Shown piece after piece: positions 27,341 to 35,511 of a stretch of DNA of 64,000 nucleotides. Below the pieces are notes generated by a model. The model did not search any database. It saw nothing but the letters and a program-made list of their open reading frames with translations, and was not told the origin of the DNA. The DNA lies in the NCBI GenBank assembly GCA_041941305.1, contig JBGTQJ010000005.1:1-64000 (forward strand), written 5' to 3'. The first letter of the stretch is position 1. Every line of letters begins with the position of its first letter. The DNA comes from JANSWP01 sp041941305 (GTDB lineage: Bacteria; Bacteroidota; Bacteroidia; Chitinophagales; Saprospiraceae). The position numbers and the translations under genes are program-made.

Positions 27341-29011
27341 ATGACCAGGCTCCTTTTTTTTCTCCTCTTTTTTTTAGGCTTATCAATCTCGGCTACTGGT
27401 CAGGATCAAACAGTCGGTTTATTTTCCATAAAATCAGCAGCCTCTGAAGGTTATACCCTTTATAGTCCAATGAACCATACTACAACCTGGCTAATAGACA
27501 ATTGTGGTAAAGTGGTGAATAGCTGGGAAAGTGATTTTCAGCCTGGCTTGTCGACTTATTTATTGGAGAATGGGGATTTAATGCGTACCGCCAAGCTTTT
27601 TCCCAATGATTTTGGCATTGTAGGTGGAATAGGGGGCAGGATAGAACGATTTAATTGGGATGGCAATTTGATTTGGGAATACGAATTAAATGACAATACT
27701 TTTTCCCAGCACCATGATATTGAAGTACTTCCAAACGGCAATATGTTGCTCCTGGTATGGGAAAAGAGATCTGCTGATGAGTTTGTTGAAGCTGGACGAA
27801 ATCCTGATTTCTTACCAGCTTCTATATTGTGGTCGGAAGTGATTTTAGAAATAAAACCTCAGGGCAGCAATCAGGCGACTGTTGTTTGGGAATGGCGGGA
27901 GTGGGATCACCTCATTCAGGAATACGATTCTACAAAAGCAAATTTTGGCAAAGTTGCTGATCACCCTGAATTACTGGATATTAATTATTTTGGAGGAGAT
28001 AGCCCCAAAATTGACTGGACGCATTTTAATTCCATAGATTATAATGAAACGCTGGATCAAATCCTTCTAAGTTCCCGTCACCTTCACGAAATTTATATTA
28101 TAGACCACAGTACCACTTCCGCCGAAGCTGCGACTCACAGCGGCGGAAACAGTGGCAAAGGAGGTGATTTTCTTTTCCGCTGGGGCAATCCAGAAGCCTA
28201 TCAGGCAGGAACACCCGATAATCAAGTGTTTTTTGGACAACACGATGCCCATTGGATTCCAGAAAATATGCCTGATTCAGGAAAAATCATGGTTTTTAAT
28301 AATGGACAAGCCAGAGATTTTTCTTCAGTGGATATTATCAATCCCTCCATTGACTCAGCCGGAGCCTATCAAATAAATGCCACAACAGATGCTTATTTGC
28401 CGGATAATTTATTTTGGACGTATACCTCAAATCCACCAGAAGATTTTTTCTCCCATTTTATCTCCGGTGCACAGCAATTGCCGAATGGCAATACTTTGAT
28501 ATGTGCAGGCTCAAAAGGACGATTTTTTGAAATAGTAACTGGTACAAATGGCATTGTTTGGGAATATATTAACCCCGTCACACAACTCGGACCTATAGAA
28601 CAAGGCACTATTATTAATAGCGGAGGTGCCGGAGCTTTGAGTAATCCAGTGTTTAGAGCCAAACGCTATTCAGTTGATTATAATGCATTTTCTGGGAGAG
28701 ACCTGACTCCTCAAGGCCCAGTTGAATTAAATCCCTTACCAGATGCTGGAATTTGTAAGGAAACAGCTAATACTCACCTCGATAAATCAAATATTCTGAT
28801 ATTCCCAAATCCAACAAGTGGATATGTGTTTATTGAATTTAATGATTTTGGAACTTATCATATTCAAGTAAAAGATGTTCTTGGACAGGTAGTGTTAAAG
28901 CAGAGAACAAAAAGCAGGAAAGAGAAAGTAGAACTAAGCAGTTTGAATAGTGGAATCTACTATTTACAAATTGATGACCGCATATTGAAAAAAATAGTAC
29001 TCACGAAGTAG
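27341..29011 (+). CDS. secreted arylsulfotransferase-like (ASST) beta-propeller protein with T9SS sorting domain
   Basis: A 556-residue protein. It has a signal peptide (1-20) and an arylsulfotransferase-like beta-propeller with repeated WDGNLIWEYEL, QHHDIEVLPNGNML, ATVVWEWREWDHLIQ and FGQHDAHWIP segments. A type A T9SS C-terminal domain (about 472-556, starting ILIFPNPTSGYVFIEF) follows. ASST enzymes move sulfate between phenols using a catalytic His; whether that His is kept here cannot be judged by eye. It has a close paralogue at 60514-62142. It starts 112 bp after the susCD operon, behind that operon's terminator, so it is probably a separate transcript. Confidence 0.82.
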   Translation: MTRLLFFLLFFLGLSISATGQDQTVGLFSIKSAASEGYTLYSPMNHTTTWLIDNCGKVVNSWESDFQPGLSTYLLENGDLMRTAKLFPNDFGIVGGIGGRIERFNWDGNLIWEYELNDNTFSQHHDIEVLPNGNMLLLVWEKRSADEFVEAGRNPDFLPASILWSEVILEIKPQGSNQATVVWEWREWDHLIQEYDSTKANFGKVADHPELLDINYFGGDSPKIDWTHFNSIDYNETLDQILLSSRHLHEIYIIDHSTTSAEAATHSGGNSGKGGDFLFRWGNPEAYQAGTPDNQVFFGQHDAHWIPENMPDSGKIMVFNNGQARDFSSVDIINPSIDSAGAYQINATTDAYLPDNLFWTYTSNPPEDFFSHFISGAQQLPNGNTLICAGSKGRFFEIVTGTNGIVWEYINPVTQLGPIEQGTIINSGGAGALSNPVFRAKRYSVDYNAFSGRDLTPQGPVELNPLPDAGICKETANTHLDKSNILIFPNPTSGYVFIEFNDFGTYHIQVKDVLGQVVLKQRTKSRKEKVELSSLNSGIYYLQIDDRILKKIVLTK

Positions 29012-29098
29012 ACGTTATTCGGTTGACGGTAAACGGCTTCCCTTACAAAATCTTTTCGAATAAAGTCTAGTGAATATGCTGCCTATCTTATCTTTTTT

Positions 29099-29142
29099 GC
29101 CAGCCGGAGAAGACTGACTTAGTCTTAGCTACTCCGGCTAGC
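29099..29142 (-). repeat. nested hairpin between the ASST gene and metK
   Basis: Outer arms GCCAGCCGGAG and CTCCGGCTAGC (one mismatch, a G-U pair on the minus strand) enclose an inner AAGACT / AGTCTT stem. It lies between convergent genes. The T tract is on the wrong side for a normal terminator. Confidence 0.5.
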
Positions 29143-29155
29143 ATCCGGAGCTACT

Positions 29156-30409
29156 TTACAGGTCAAATGCATTTTTTACCTTTTCTACGTAATCCAGTTT
29201 CTCCCAGGTAAAGGTTTCAACTTCTTTTTGAATGGTTTCTCCAGAGCCATTGGTCATGGCAACTGTTTTGATTTCGGGGCTTCTTCCCATATGACCATAT
29301 GCAGCAGTATCGCCATAAATCGGATTCCTCAATTTCAAACGATTTTCGATTGCATAAGGGCGCATATCAAAAATCTCATTGACCTTGTCTGCTATTTGGC
29401 TATCGGATAAATCGACATTAGACGTGCCATAGGTATTGATATAAATATTGGTAGGTCTTGCAACCCCAATCGCATAAGACACTTGAACCAGTATCTCGCC
29501 ACAAACTCCAGCAGCTACCAGGTTTTTGGCAATATGACGCGTCGCATAAGCTGCTGAACGATCCACCTTGGAGGGGTCTTTACCTGAAAAGGCTCCACCT
29601 CCATGTGCACCTTTCCCACCATAAGTATCTACGATTATTTTTCTACCTGTCAAACCCGTATCTCCATGTGGTCCGCCGATAACGAATTTCCCCGTTGGAT
29701 TCACGTGGTAGGTAATGGCATCATTAAAGAGTGCTTGAATATTGTCAGGACATTGTGCTTTTACTTTTGGAATGATGATGTTGATGACATCTTCCTTGAT
29801 CTTTGCCAGCATTGCCTCATCTTCATCAAAGTCATCGTGTTGCGTGGAAACAACAATGGTATCAATGCGCTGTGGTTTGTGGTCGTCAGAGTATTCTATA
29901 GTCACCTGAGATTTGGAGTCAGGACGGAGGTAGGGCATCAAATCGCTGTTTTTGCGAATGTCTGCCATCACAATCAGAATTTTATGTGCCAGATCCAATG
30001 CCAACGGCATGTAGTTGTCCGTCTCATTCGTCGCATAGCCGAACATCATTCCCTGATCACCCGCTCCCTGATTTTCGGGGTCTGCCCGCTCTACACCTCG
30101 ATTGATATCGGGGCTTTGTTCGTGAATTGCCGACAATACTCCACAGGAATTGGCTTCAAACATGTATTCCGACTTGGTGTAGCCAATATTTTTAATGACC
30201 TCCCTTGCAATTTGCTGAACATCGAGGTAAGTCGTTGTTTTTACTTCTCCCGCGAGTACCACTTGTCCGGTAGTGACTAATGTTTCACAAGCAACTTTTG
30301 AAGAAGGGTCAAAAGCCAGGAAATGGTCCACCAAAGCGTCAGAAATTTGATCAGAAACTTTATCAGGATGTCCCTCGGAGACAGATTCGGATGTAAACAG
30401 GTATGGCAT
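29156..30409 (-). CDS. metK: S-adenosylmethionine synthase
   Basis: A 417-residue MetK, which makes S-adenosylmethionine from ATP and methionine in the cytosol. Typical segments are SVSEGHPDKVSDQISDA at the N-terminus (nucleotide and metal binding), GAGDQGMMFGYA near residue 120, and GGPHGDTGLTGRKI followed by GGGAFSGKDPSKVDRSAAY. The protein is full length; the GAGDQG and GGGAFSGKD signatures are both intact. It is monocistronic, with a -7-like element about 160 bp upstream. I looked for a SAM riboswitch in that leader and found none I could recognise. Confidence 0.95.
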   Translation of the reverse strand: MPYLFTSESVSEGHPDKVSDQISDALVDHFLAFDPSSKVACETLVTTGQVVLAGEVKTTTYLDVQQIAREVIKNIGYTKSEYMFEANSCGVLSAIHEQSPDINRGVERADPENQGAGDQGMMFGYATNETDNYMPLALDLAHKILIVMADIRKNSDLMPYLRPDSKSQVTIEYSDDHKPQRIDTIVVSTQHDDFDEDEAMLAKIKEDVINIIIPKVKAQCPDNIQALFNDAITYHVNPTGKFVIGGPHGDTGLTGRKIIVDTYGGKGAHGGGAFSGKDPSKVDRSAAYATRHIAKNLVAAGVCGEILVQVSYAIGVARPTNIYINTYGTSNVDLSDSQIADKVNEIFDMRPYAIENRLKLRNPIYGDTAAYGHMGRSPEIKTVAMTNGSGETIQKEVETFTWEKLDYVEKVKNAFDL

Positions 30410-30718
30410 ATTGTTTATTTGGATTTAGAGATTTTGAAAGTTGTATAACGGTGTTCAATTTCATTTAAACCAATTTGAACGATTTTGAACAATCTTTTAA
30501 GCACTTAAAACGGCTAAATTTTAGCGTTTTCAACTATGGTTTATTGACCGTTTTTTTTAAACGAGCGCAAAGATAGGAAATTGGGGGATATGCATGAATG
30601 TTAGCGAGCATTTTGAAACCAATAAATGTTTTTCAACTTTTCACATATCGGATAAGTTACTTTTTGGCTCTATTCGATACAAACTTTTATAAGAATGATT
30701 TTTTTAACACGCTAAATT
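30410..30718. other. divergent intergenic region, metK leader
   Basis: No gene. On the minus strand a -7-like TATCTTTG (30568-30575) precedes a roughly 150-nt AT-rich metK leader with several GTTCAA/TTGAAC words. No riboswitch fold was recognised. Confidence 0.4.
30568..30575 (-). promoter_or_regulatory. putative -7 element of metK
   Basis: On the minus strand TATCTTTG followed by GCGC fits TAnnTTTG. No obvious -33 element. Confidence 0.5.
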
Positions 30719-31189
30719 ATGAGGAAGCGAAGAACTCGCCAACATATCATTGAAGATTTGGGATTTAATAATATTGAAAAACAAATATTGCTTGCAGGGT
30801 TTGTTATGGAGCGATATTTAAGAGATTACACTACTGATGGGAATATTAGAACTTTTGATAGTAATGGTGAAATCGAGCCTGGAATTATTGACTTTCAACT
30901 AAAATCTACAGAAAAAATAAAAGTAGATAATTCTGGAAACCAATACAAATTCTCATTATCCAAAAGAGATTTGGAAACTTGGCTATTTGAACCAATGCCT
31001 GTTCTTCTATTTTTATATGATGCTCAAAAGGAAACTTCTTATTATTTGGAAATAAAAAAATATTTTCAAGAGCAGAACATTCAAATAGAAAAAATCAATA
31101 AATTTATTCAGGTTTTGATTCCTGCAGCAAATGAATTTACTGTAGAAGTCATCAAAGAACTTCGAAATATCAAAAATTTAGCTATATGA
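30719..31189 (+). CDS. DUF4365-like protein, probable PD-(D/E)xK nuclease fold
   Basis: A 156-residue protein resembling DUF4365 domains. Its N-terminus TRQHIIEDLGFNNIEKQILL, the Asp in YTTDGN, and GEIEPGIIDFQLKSTEK (about residues 44-60) preserve the E...D...QxK pattern of restriction-endonuclease-like folds. SKRDLETWLFEPMPVLLFLYDA is the second conserved block. The stop overlaps the next start by 4 bp (ATGA), so the pair is translationally coupled. DUF4365 proteins have no settled role; some occur in defence or mobile contexts. Nuclease activity is inference from the motif. Confidence 0.68.
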   Translation: MRKRRTRQHIIEDLGFNNIEKQILLAGFVMERYLRDYTTDGNIRTFDSNGEIEPGIIDFQLKSTEKIKVDNSGNQYKFSLSKRDLETWLFEPMPVLLFLYDAQKETSYYLEIKKYFQEQNIQIEKINKFIQVLIPAANEFTVEVIKELRNIKNLAI

Positions 31190-31479
31190 ATGTAATAGCA
31201 TTAAAAATTGATCAGGTTACCTACAAAGAATTAAAAGAGGGCTTATTACATTTAAATTATATGGACAGAAGTACTAAAGATAGTTTTCGTTTTGAGCATG
31301 CGGCTACAAAATCTGTAATTATCATACGAGCTGGCAAAGATGATGAAATTGTAAACCCTGCAAATTTTACTTCTTTGACTTTGGATCTGCATTGGCATGG
31401 GCTCATAAAAGATCGAGAAGATTTAGGCGATTGGATTGTCAAAAATTGCAGGCAAAACCAGCCTCAATCTTTTGTTTGA
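31186..31479 (+). CDS. HicA/YcfA-like small protein, copy 1
   Basis: A 97-residue protein overlapping the DUF4365-like gene by 4 bp. Its layout, VTYKELKEGLLHLNY, then DSFRFEHAATKSVIII, then GLIKDREDLGDWI, follows the helix-strand-strand-strand-helix order of HicA/YcfA-type dsRBD-fold proteins. The catalytic His of HicA toxins (in GSHxxF) appears replaced, since the equivalent stretch reads STKDSF. It is clearly paralogous to the 98-residue protein at 31625. It may be a non-catalytic RNA-binding protein or an antitoxin or partner of the upstream protein. The family assignment is by eye and tentative. Confidence 0.6.
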   Translation: MNVIALKIDQVTYKELKEGLLHLNYMDRSTKDSFRFEHAATKSVIIIRAGKDDEIVNPANFTSLTLDLHWHGLIKDREDLGDWIVKNCRQNQPQSFV

Positions 31480-31493
31480 ATTAACATTGTGGG

Positions 31494-31607
31494 TCTGAGT
31501 AGTGTCTCCTGAGCTAGGAAAAGTGGTATGGCAGAGGGACACTGCGGAATCTCGTCGCAGCGTCCCTATCCCACCCACACTTCCATACGCAGGAGACACT
31601 GCTCGGA
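31494..31607. repeat. large hairpin repeat, copy A
   Basis: Arms 31494-31511 and 31590-31607 pair over 18 positions, with a few G-U pairs on the plus strand. An inner stem (GGGACACTGCG / CGCAGCGTCCC) surrounds an 8-nt loop. It fills the gap between the two HicA-like paralogues. Confidence 0.85.
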
Positions 31608-31624
31608 CTTTAAAATAATTTGTA

Positions 31625-31921
31625 ATGATACCCTTGGATTTTGAATTGATGGATGTGACCTATGCTGAATTGGCAACTGTATTGAAACAATTGAATTTTG
31701 AGGATAAAAGTACCACTAAAGTATTTCGATTTGTAAATGAGTCATTCGATGCAGAGGTTTTTATTCAACTAGGTGATGCGAATAGTTTAGTACAAAAAGC
31801 AAATTATCAGGCTATTACCTTTATTTTAACAGCCAAAGGCGTATTCGATAAAAGATCCGATTTGAATGCATTAATAGAAAAAAATCGTCAACAGCTTACT
31901 CAGTCCAAGAGCCTCCTATAA
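31625..31921 (+). CDS. HicA/YcfA-like small protein, copy 2
   Basis: A 98-residue paralogue of the preceding small protein. Shared pattern: VTY-EL---L--LN(Y/F)-D(R/K)ST----FRF, a middle strand, and a C-terminal D(R/K)(E/R)(D/S)-DL---I. Again no His is present at the HicA catalytic position (STTKVF). It is separated from copy 1 by hairpin copy A (145 bp), and its stop codon directly adjoins the start of the duplicated hairpin array. The tandem duplication of the gene, with a hairpin on each side, suggests gene and repeat were duplicated together. Confidence 0.6.
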   Translation: MIPLDFELMDVTYAELATVLKQLNFEDKSTTKVFRFVNESFDAEVFIQLGDANSLVQKANYQAITFILTAKGVFDKRSDLNALIEKNRQQLTQSKSLL

Positions 31922-31974
31922 TAAATACCGCTCCTTTCGTCATATCGTCCCTATTCCGCCTACATTGTGTATGC

Positions 31975-32078
31975 GCAGAGTCTCCTGAGCGAGGATATGC
32001 GGTTGGCAGAGGGACTCTGCGATCTTCAAGTCGCAGAGTCCCTCTGCCGCCCACATTCTTTTACTCAGGAGACTCTGC
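31975..32078. repeat. large hairpin repeat, copy B (best conserved)
   Basis: Outer arms GCAGAGTCTCCTGAG (31975-31989) and CTCAGGAGACTCTGC (32064-32078) pair perfectly. The inner arms 32005-32022 and 32031-32048 form a perfect 18-bp stem with an 8-nt loop. Confidence 0.93.
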
Positions 32079-32157
32079 TAGAACTGTAGAAATTAATTTG
32101 CAGTGTCTCTATTCCATCCATACTTCCATTCGCAGAAGCCACTGCTTTCGTCTAATC

Positions 32158-32191
32158 AAAAAGGACATGACTGATTTCAGCCATGCCCTTT
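32158..32191 (-). terminator. minus-strand terminator-like hairpin, copy 1
   Basis: On the minus strand AAAGGGCATGGCT pairs with AGTCATGTCCTTT with only G-U wobbles and runs into TTTTT. On the plus strand the same sites are A-C mismatches, so it functions, if at all, in minus-strand RNA. Confidence 0.65.
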
Positions 32192-32214
32192 CAATGGTAT
32201 GAGTCTAGGTCTAC

Positions 32215-32301
32215 GCAGCGTCTCCTGAGCGAAGAAATGTCGTATACCAAAGGGACTCTGCGAATGAATACCGCTCGTTTCTTCGCAGCGTCCCTATTCT
32301 G
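32215..32301. repeat. hairpin repeat, chimeric copy C
   Basis: The left outer arm GCAGCGTCTCCTGAG (32215-32229) and an inner stem (GGGACTCTGCGAA with TTCGCAGCGTCCC) are present. The right outer arm is missing; the next element's left arm follows instead, consistent with unequal recombination. Confidence 0.65.
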
Positions 32302-32319
32302 TGCCCACATTGGGTCCGA

Positions 32320-32423
32320 GCAGAGTCTCCTGAGCGAGGAAGAGTGGTATGATATAGGGACTCTGCGATTTAAAGCCGCAGAGTCCCTCTGCCGCTCACA
32401 CTCTTTTACTCAGGAGACTCTGC
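32320..32423. repeat. large hairpin repeat, copy D
   Basis: The same outer arms as copy B (32320-32334 and 32409-32423, perfect) and a matching inner stem around ATTTAAAGC. It is copy B's counterpart in the second ~350-bp unit. Confidence 0.9.
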
Positions 32424-32509
32424 TAAGACTGTAAAAACAAATTTGCAGCGTCCCTCTCCCTCCCACGCTCTCATTCACAGGAGACACCGCTCGGACAATA
32501 GTCTAATCC

Positions 32510-32543
32510 AAAAAGGACATGACTGATTTCAGCCATGCCCTTT
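32510..32543 (-). terminator. minus-strand terminator for the fibronectin-type gene, copy 2
   Basis: Near-identical to 32158-32191, offset by 352 bp. It lies about 150 bp past the stop of the minus-strand gene at 32690-33046 and is probably the original terminator from which the first copy was duplicated. Confidence 0.68.
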
Positions 32544-32560
32544 CAATGTTGCGAGTCTGT

Positions 32561-32664
32561 GCAGTGTCTTCTGAGGGAGGAAAAGTGGTATTGCAGAGGG
32601 ACATTGCGATATCTCGTCGCAGTTTCCCTATCTCACTCACATTCCATTCCGTAGGAAGCACTGC
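32561..32664. repeat. hairpin repeat, diverged copy F
   Basis: Left arm GCAGTGTCTTCTGAG and right arm AGGAAGCACTGC pair imperfectly. The inner stem GGGACATTGCGA / TCGCAGTTTCCC is also decayed. Confidence 0.65.
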
Positions 32665-32689
32665 TTGAACTCATTCAATTTCACAAGTA

Positions 32690-33046
32690 TTAGAATCCAT
32701 TTATTTCATCAATCACTATAAACGCAGTCGAAGTCTGTGCACCACAAACCGTATGGATGTAAAATGAATAATCGCCTGCACTTAATCCGGTAAAAGTAAA
32801 ATTCGTATTGGTCGTGAAATTATCGGGGCCTGGGTTGGACTCGCCGTCTTTCCAGTAGTAGAGTTTGTAGGAAGTTTCCCCACAATTGCAGGCATCCCAG
32901 CTAAAGGAAATAGTAGTACCTGTCTCGCCCGTTTTTTCAACATTTTCAGGTTCGTCGCAACTAAGGTCATTGTTTACTGTAGGTTGGATTGTGGTTGCCG
33001 CGATAAGCGGTACCAGGAAGGCCAATAAAATTATCATCTTATTCAT
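32690..33046 (-). CDS. small secreted fibronectin type III-like protein
   Basis: A 118-residue protein with a signal peptide (MNKMIILLAFLVPLIAATT) followed by a single fibronectin type III-like domain: ISFSWDACNCGETSYKLYYW and FTFTGLSAGDYSFYIHTVC, with paired cysteines. No T9SS sorting domain is present, so it would be periplasmic or released. It is a single gene next to the hairpin array. Its transcript would run into the array and stop at the minus-strand terminator near 32510. Confidence 0.72.
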   Translation of the reverse strand: MNKMIILLAFLVPLIAATTIQPTVNNDLSCDEPENVEKTGETGTTISFSWDACNCGETSYKLYYWKDGESNPGPDNFTTNTNFTFTGLSAGDYSFYIHTVCGAQTSTAFIVIDEINGF

Positions 33047-33271
33047 GGCTTAAATGGTTTTTGGAAAACAAAGGGAAGAAAAAAGCTAGCCGATGTTTGA
33101 AAATCGATAGAAGAGGTGCTTTTTCAATCATTTCATTTTCCCTGTTAATAAAAAAATTACTTGGAGCTCCGACAGGGTATCAGGTGCGGAAAAGATGTCA
33201 AAAAGGAAATGTGTTGAGAAATAAAATTGTTTACATATTGTGAGTTTATTTTTTTTTGGGTAGATTTTGTG

Positions 33272-34696
33272 TTATTCTAATTCGGCAATTTTTTCTTTGA
33301 GCCATTTAAGGTTTGCAATTTCTTTTGTAGTTTTTATTTCCTCTTTTAATTTTAATAAAGCTTTAGATTCTCCAGGCATAATTTTCGTGAGCTTTTTTGT
33401 AAACTTAATTAGGTTTAAATAATGTATTCTTCTATGATCAGGAAGGTTTTTATGTCTATTTAAATAAGCTCTAAAGCTTTCCAATAAAGAATAGAGGGCC
33501 TCAATCTCATCAGTTTCATAATAAATAAGCAGTAGCATTGTTTTTGAATTTAAGTTATATGTAAAATCTTCATATTCAACTGTTTGTAATAGTCTGATTA
33601 CTTTATTAAATTCTTTTTGATAATAATAAAGTTGTGCTAAATTGAAAGAAACAGCATTTTCCCTGAAATCTTCTGGAAGATAGGAGCTATAGGTTTTTAT
33701 AAATTCTTCAGTCCAATCATAATTTCCTAATCTCAAAGCGCAAGAAACTATGTTCTTGAAATCCCAGGGTGATAATTCTCCATCGGTGAAAATGATTTCT
33801 TTTTTAATTAAATCAAAGTATAGATCGAATAGCTCTTGTAAAAATTGTTGTTGACCCTTATTCGCATTTTGTATACAATAGTTAATAGCCGAATGGTAAA
33901 TAGGGAGTACTTCGTGTTTTGGGATTTCTAATGAATGATTCTCTAAAAGTGATTTTAATTTGAAATAATGGTTTTGATTTGCTGTTTCTGTTATTGTTAA
34001 AAAAACTTGATAATAAATCGATATTGCTGGTATGGAATCGAAATTGTAGTTATTTTTATTTACATGAGAAATTATCTCATCCATAAATAATAATTCATAT
34101 TCGTGGGAAGCTACAAGTTTTTGGTTAAGAACAAGGCAATATAATCTTAACTTTTCTGCTATATAAAACCTGTCAAGATTGTTCGCAATTTCCTCAACAT
34201 TGGTCTTTTTTGCTCTTTTTAATTCATGTTGGGCTAACTCGTAATAAATCCTTTCAATTTGATATTGATGATAATAATAATTGGCAGGTTTCTGAAACTG
34301 TTGATTGGAAAGTCTTCTAGCAGACTTCATGCTACTATTATATAATTTTTCCATTTTATTTATCTCAATCGCCTCCATTAAATAAGTAGCTTGATGAAGT
34401 GGATTCTCTTCATATACTTGTTGGGCTAAAAAACCTTCTACTAATTTTAGCAAGTCTGAAAAATGTTTTCGAAACCTCACATCATCATATTTCTCAGACT
34501 TATTTAATTTTTTCCAAACCCCTTCTTTACTTAACTCCTTAGGGGTTTGTGAATTGATATTTTTAATCAAAATTTCAAAGAGATGTACCAAAGTCTGATT
34601 CTTATTAAAATAAGGTGACAGCAAATACTTCCGCAATCTGTTCTGTTCGTATTTATTAAAATACTCGAGTATGGAATACAATTTGCTAGAATTCAT
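33272..34696 (-). CDS. all-helical (TPR-like) cytoplasmic protein of unknown function
   Basis: A 474-residue protein without signal peptide, almost entirely predicted helical. Tyr- and Leu-rich helix pairs (for example NLAQLYYYQKEFNKVIRLL near residue 350) look like TPR or related solenoid repeats. Similar proteins are annotated as hypothetical in Saprospirales as far as I recall. Function unknown. The gene is AT-rich compared with its neighbours. Directly upstream of the start codon (4 bp) is a heptad repeat. Confidence 0.72.
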   Translation of the reverse strand: MNSSKLYSILEYFNKYEQNRLRKYLLSPYFNKNQTLVHLFEILIKNINSQTPKELSKEGVWKKLNKSEKYDDVRFRKHFSDLLKLVEGFLAQQVYEENPLHQATYLMEAIEINKMEKLYNSSMKSARRLSNQQFQKPANYYYHQYQIERIYYELAQHELKRAKKTNVEEIANNLDRFYIAEKLRLYCLVLNQKLVASHEYELLFMDEIISHVNKNNYNFDSIPAISIYYQVFLTITETANQNHYFKLKSLLENHSLEIPKHEVLPIYHSAINYCIQNANKGQQQFLQELFDLYFDLIKKEIIFTDGELSPWDFKNIVSCALRLGNYDWTEEFIKTYSSYLPEDFRENAVSFNLAQLYYYQKEFNKVIRLLQTVEYEDFTYNLNSKTMLLLIYYETDEIEALYSLLESFRAYLNRHKNLPDHRRIHYLNLIKFTKKLTKIMPGESKALLKLKEEIKTTKEIANLKWLKEKIAELE

Positions 34697-34700
34697 AATT

Positions 34701-34728
34701 ATGAGTGATAAATGATGAGTGATGAATT
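34701..34728. repeat. short heptad repeat upstream of the helical protein gene
   Basis: ATGAGTG, ATAAATG, ATGAGTG, ATGAATT in plus-strand reading, i.e. ATTCATC/ACTCATC-type heptads on the coding (minus) strand. It is the same unit class as upstream of susC and ends 4 bp from the start codon. Confidence 0.65.
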
Positions 34729-35511
34729 TTATTGGGCCGGAACCCTTTCTTTTGGATTATTGTAAGTTGGAAATTCGGTTCTTTGATTTCTTTTTGAAAT
34801 ACAGTTTTATTTAAGGCTTTTCAATTGATTTTTTTTTCTATCTTAGTGCCTGAATTCTCATCCCACACTTCCAGCCTTCCAAAACCGCCTCCGAATAGTC
34901 GGGGCATATGAGGGAAAACTATTAGAAAGGACATTCAATCACTTACATTTTAATAACCATTATTTTTGCACTTTGAAGTGTCCCTTTGGAGGTCTGAGAA
35001 TTCAGGAAATATAACTGCCTCAAAATTAAGGATTTAAATAATTATTACAATTGTATTTATGAATTTTAATTATTGAATCTATAAGGCATTGATTGTTTGG
35101 TGGTTATAAATTAGTTCTATTTTAAGATTTGAAAAAAAGTTTTCACAATCTTCCAATTTTGTCTTTGAAATCAGTTTTATATATATGTAGTATTGTAGTA
35201 TGAAATAATGCCTACGCAGCCCCCTAGCTAAACTTTTTTGCCCCGGCAAAAGCAATCGCAGCCCTAAAGGGGGGAATCCGCCCGCGAATACAAGCTAAGT
35301 TTACCACGAATAAAAAAAATGCGGGTTTGAGGACTAACTTTTTAGGTGACAAAATTTTTCACTAAAAGCGAATGACAAATAAAGAAAGGGGCATTGAAAA
35401 TTTATTAAAGAAGAAAAAACAAAGAATGTGAGCATGAATTGATTGAGCGTAAAGGTTTTCAAAAAAAGAAACACTATTTTAATTAAAAGCAATGAATTAA
35501 ATCCACGATCC
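34729..35511. other. intergenic region with an imperfect nested palindrome
   Basis: No gene. Arms CCTGAATTCTCA (34849-34860) and TGAGAATTCAGG (34995-35006) are a perfect 12-bp inverted repeat enclosing a second short pair (ACACTTC / GAAGTGT). A GC-richer patch at 35212-35290 contains the hairpin TTTTGCC / GGCAAAA. The remaining stretch up to 35511 is plain AT-rich DNA. Confidence 0.5.

Larger units (their letters stand above)
31922..32612. repeat. two tandem ~350-bp units carrying hairpin repeats
   Basis: Unit 1 (31922 to about 32266) and unit 2 (about 32267 to 32612) align along their whole length. Matching landmarks are AATACCGCTC at 31924 and 32267, the hairpins at 31975 and 32320, and the terminator block at 32158 and 32510. 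Offsets are 343-352 bp. No credible gene lies inside; an 83-codon frame at 32183-32434 is simply translated repeat. Confidence 0.82.

Noticed and set aside
30410..30570. Possible SAM riboswitch before metK
   Set aside because: The leader is AT-rich and I could not find the conserved core of any SAM riboswitch class by eye; a covariance search would decide.
32183..32434. 83-codon plus-strand frame
   Set aside because: It is translated hairpin repeat sequence; its two halves repeat each other because the DNA is duplicated. No independent coding signal.
31494..32667. CRISPR array
   Set aside because: Repeats are long, self-complementary, imperfect and not separated by constant-length unique spacers; no cas genes are present.
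31494..32667. Retron non-coding RNA
   Set aside because: Hairpins could suggest an msr-msd, but no reverse transcriptase is encoded anywhere in the window.
33061..33243. 60-codon plus-strand frame
   Set aside because: Short, no family, no promoter; lies in the upstream region of a minus-strand gene.
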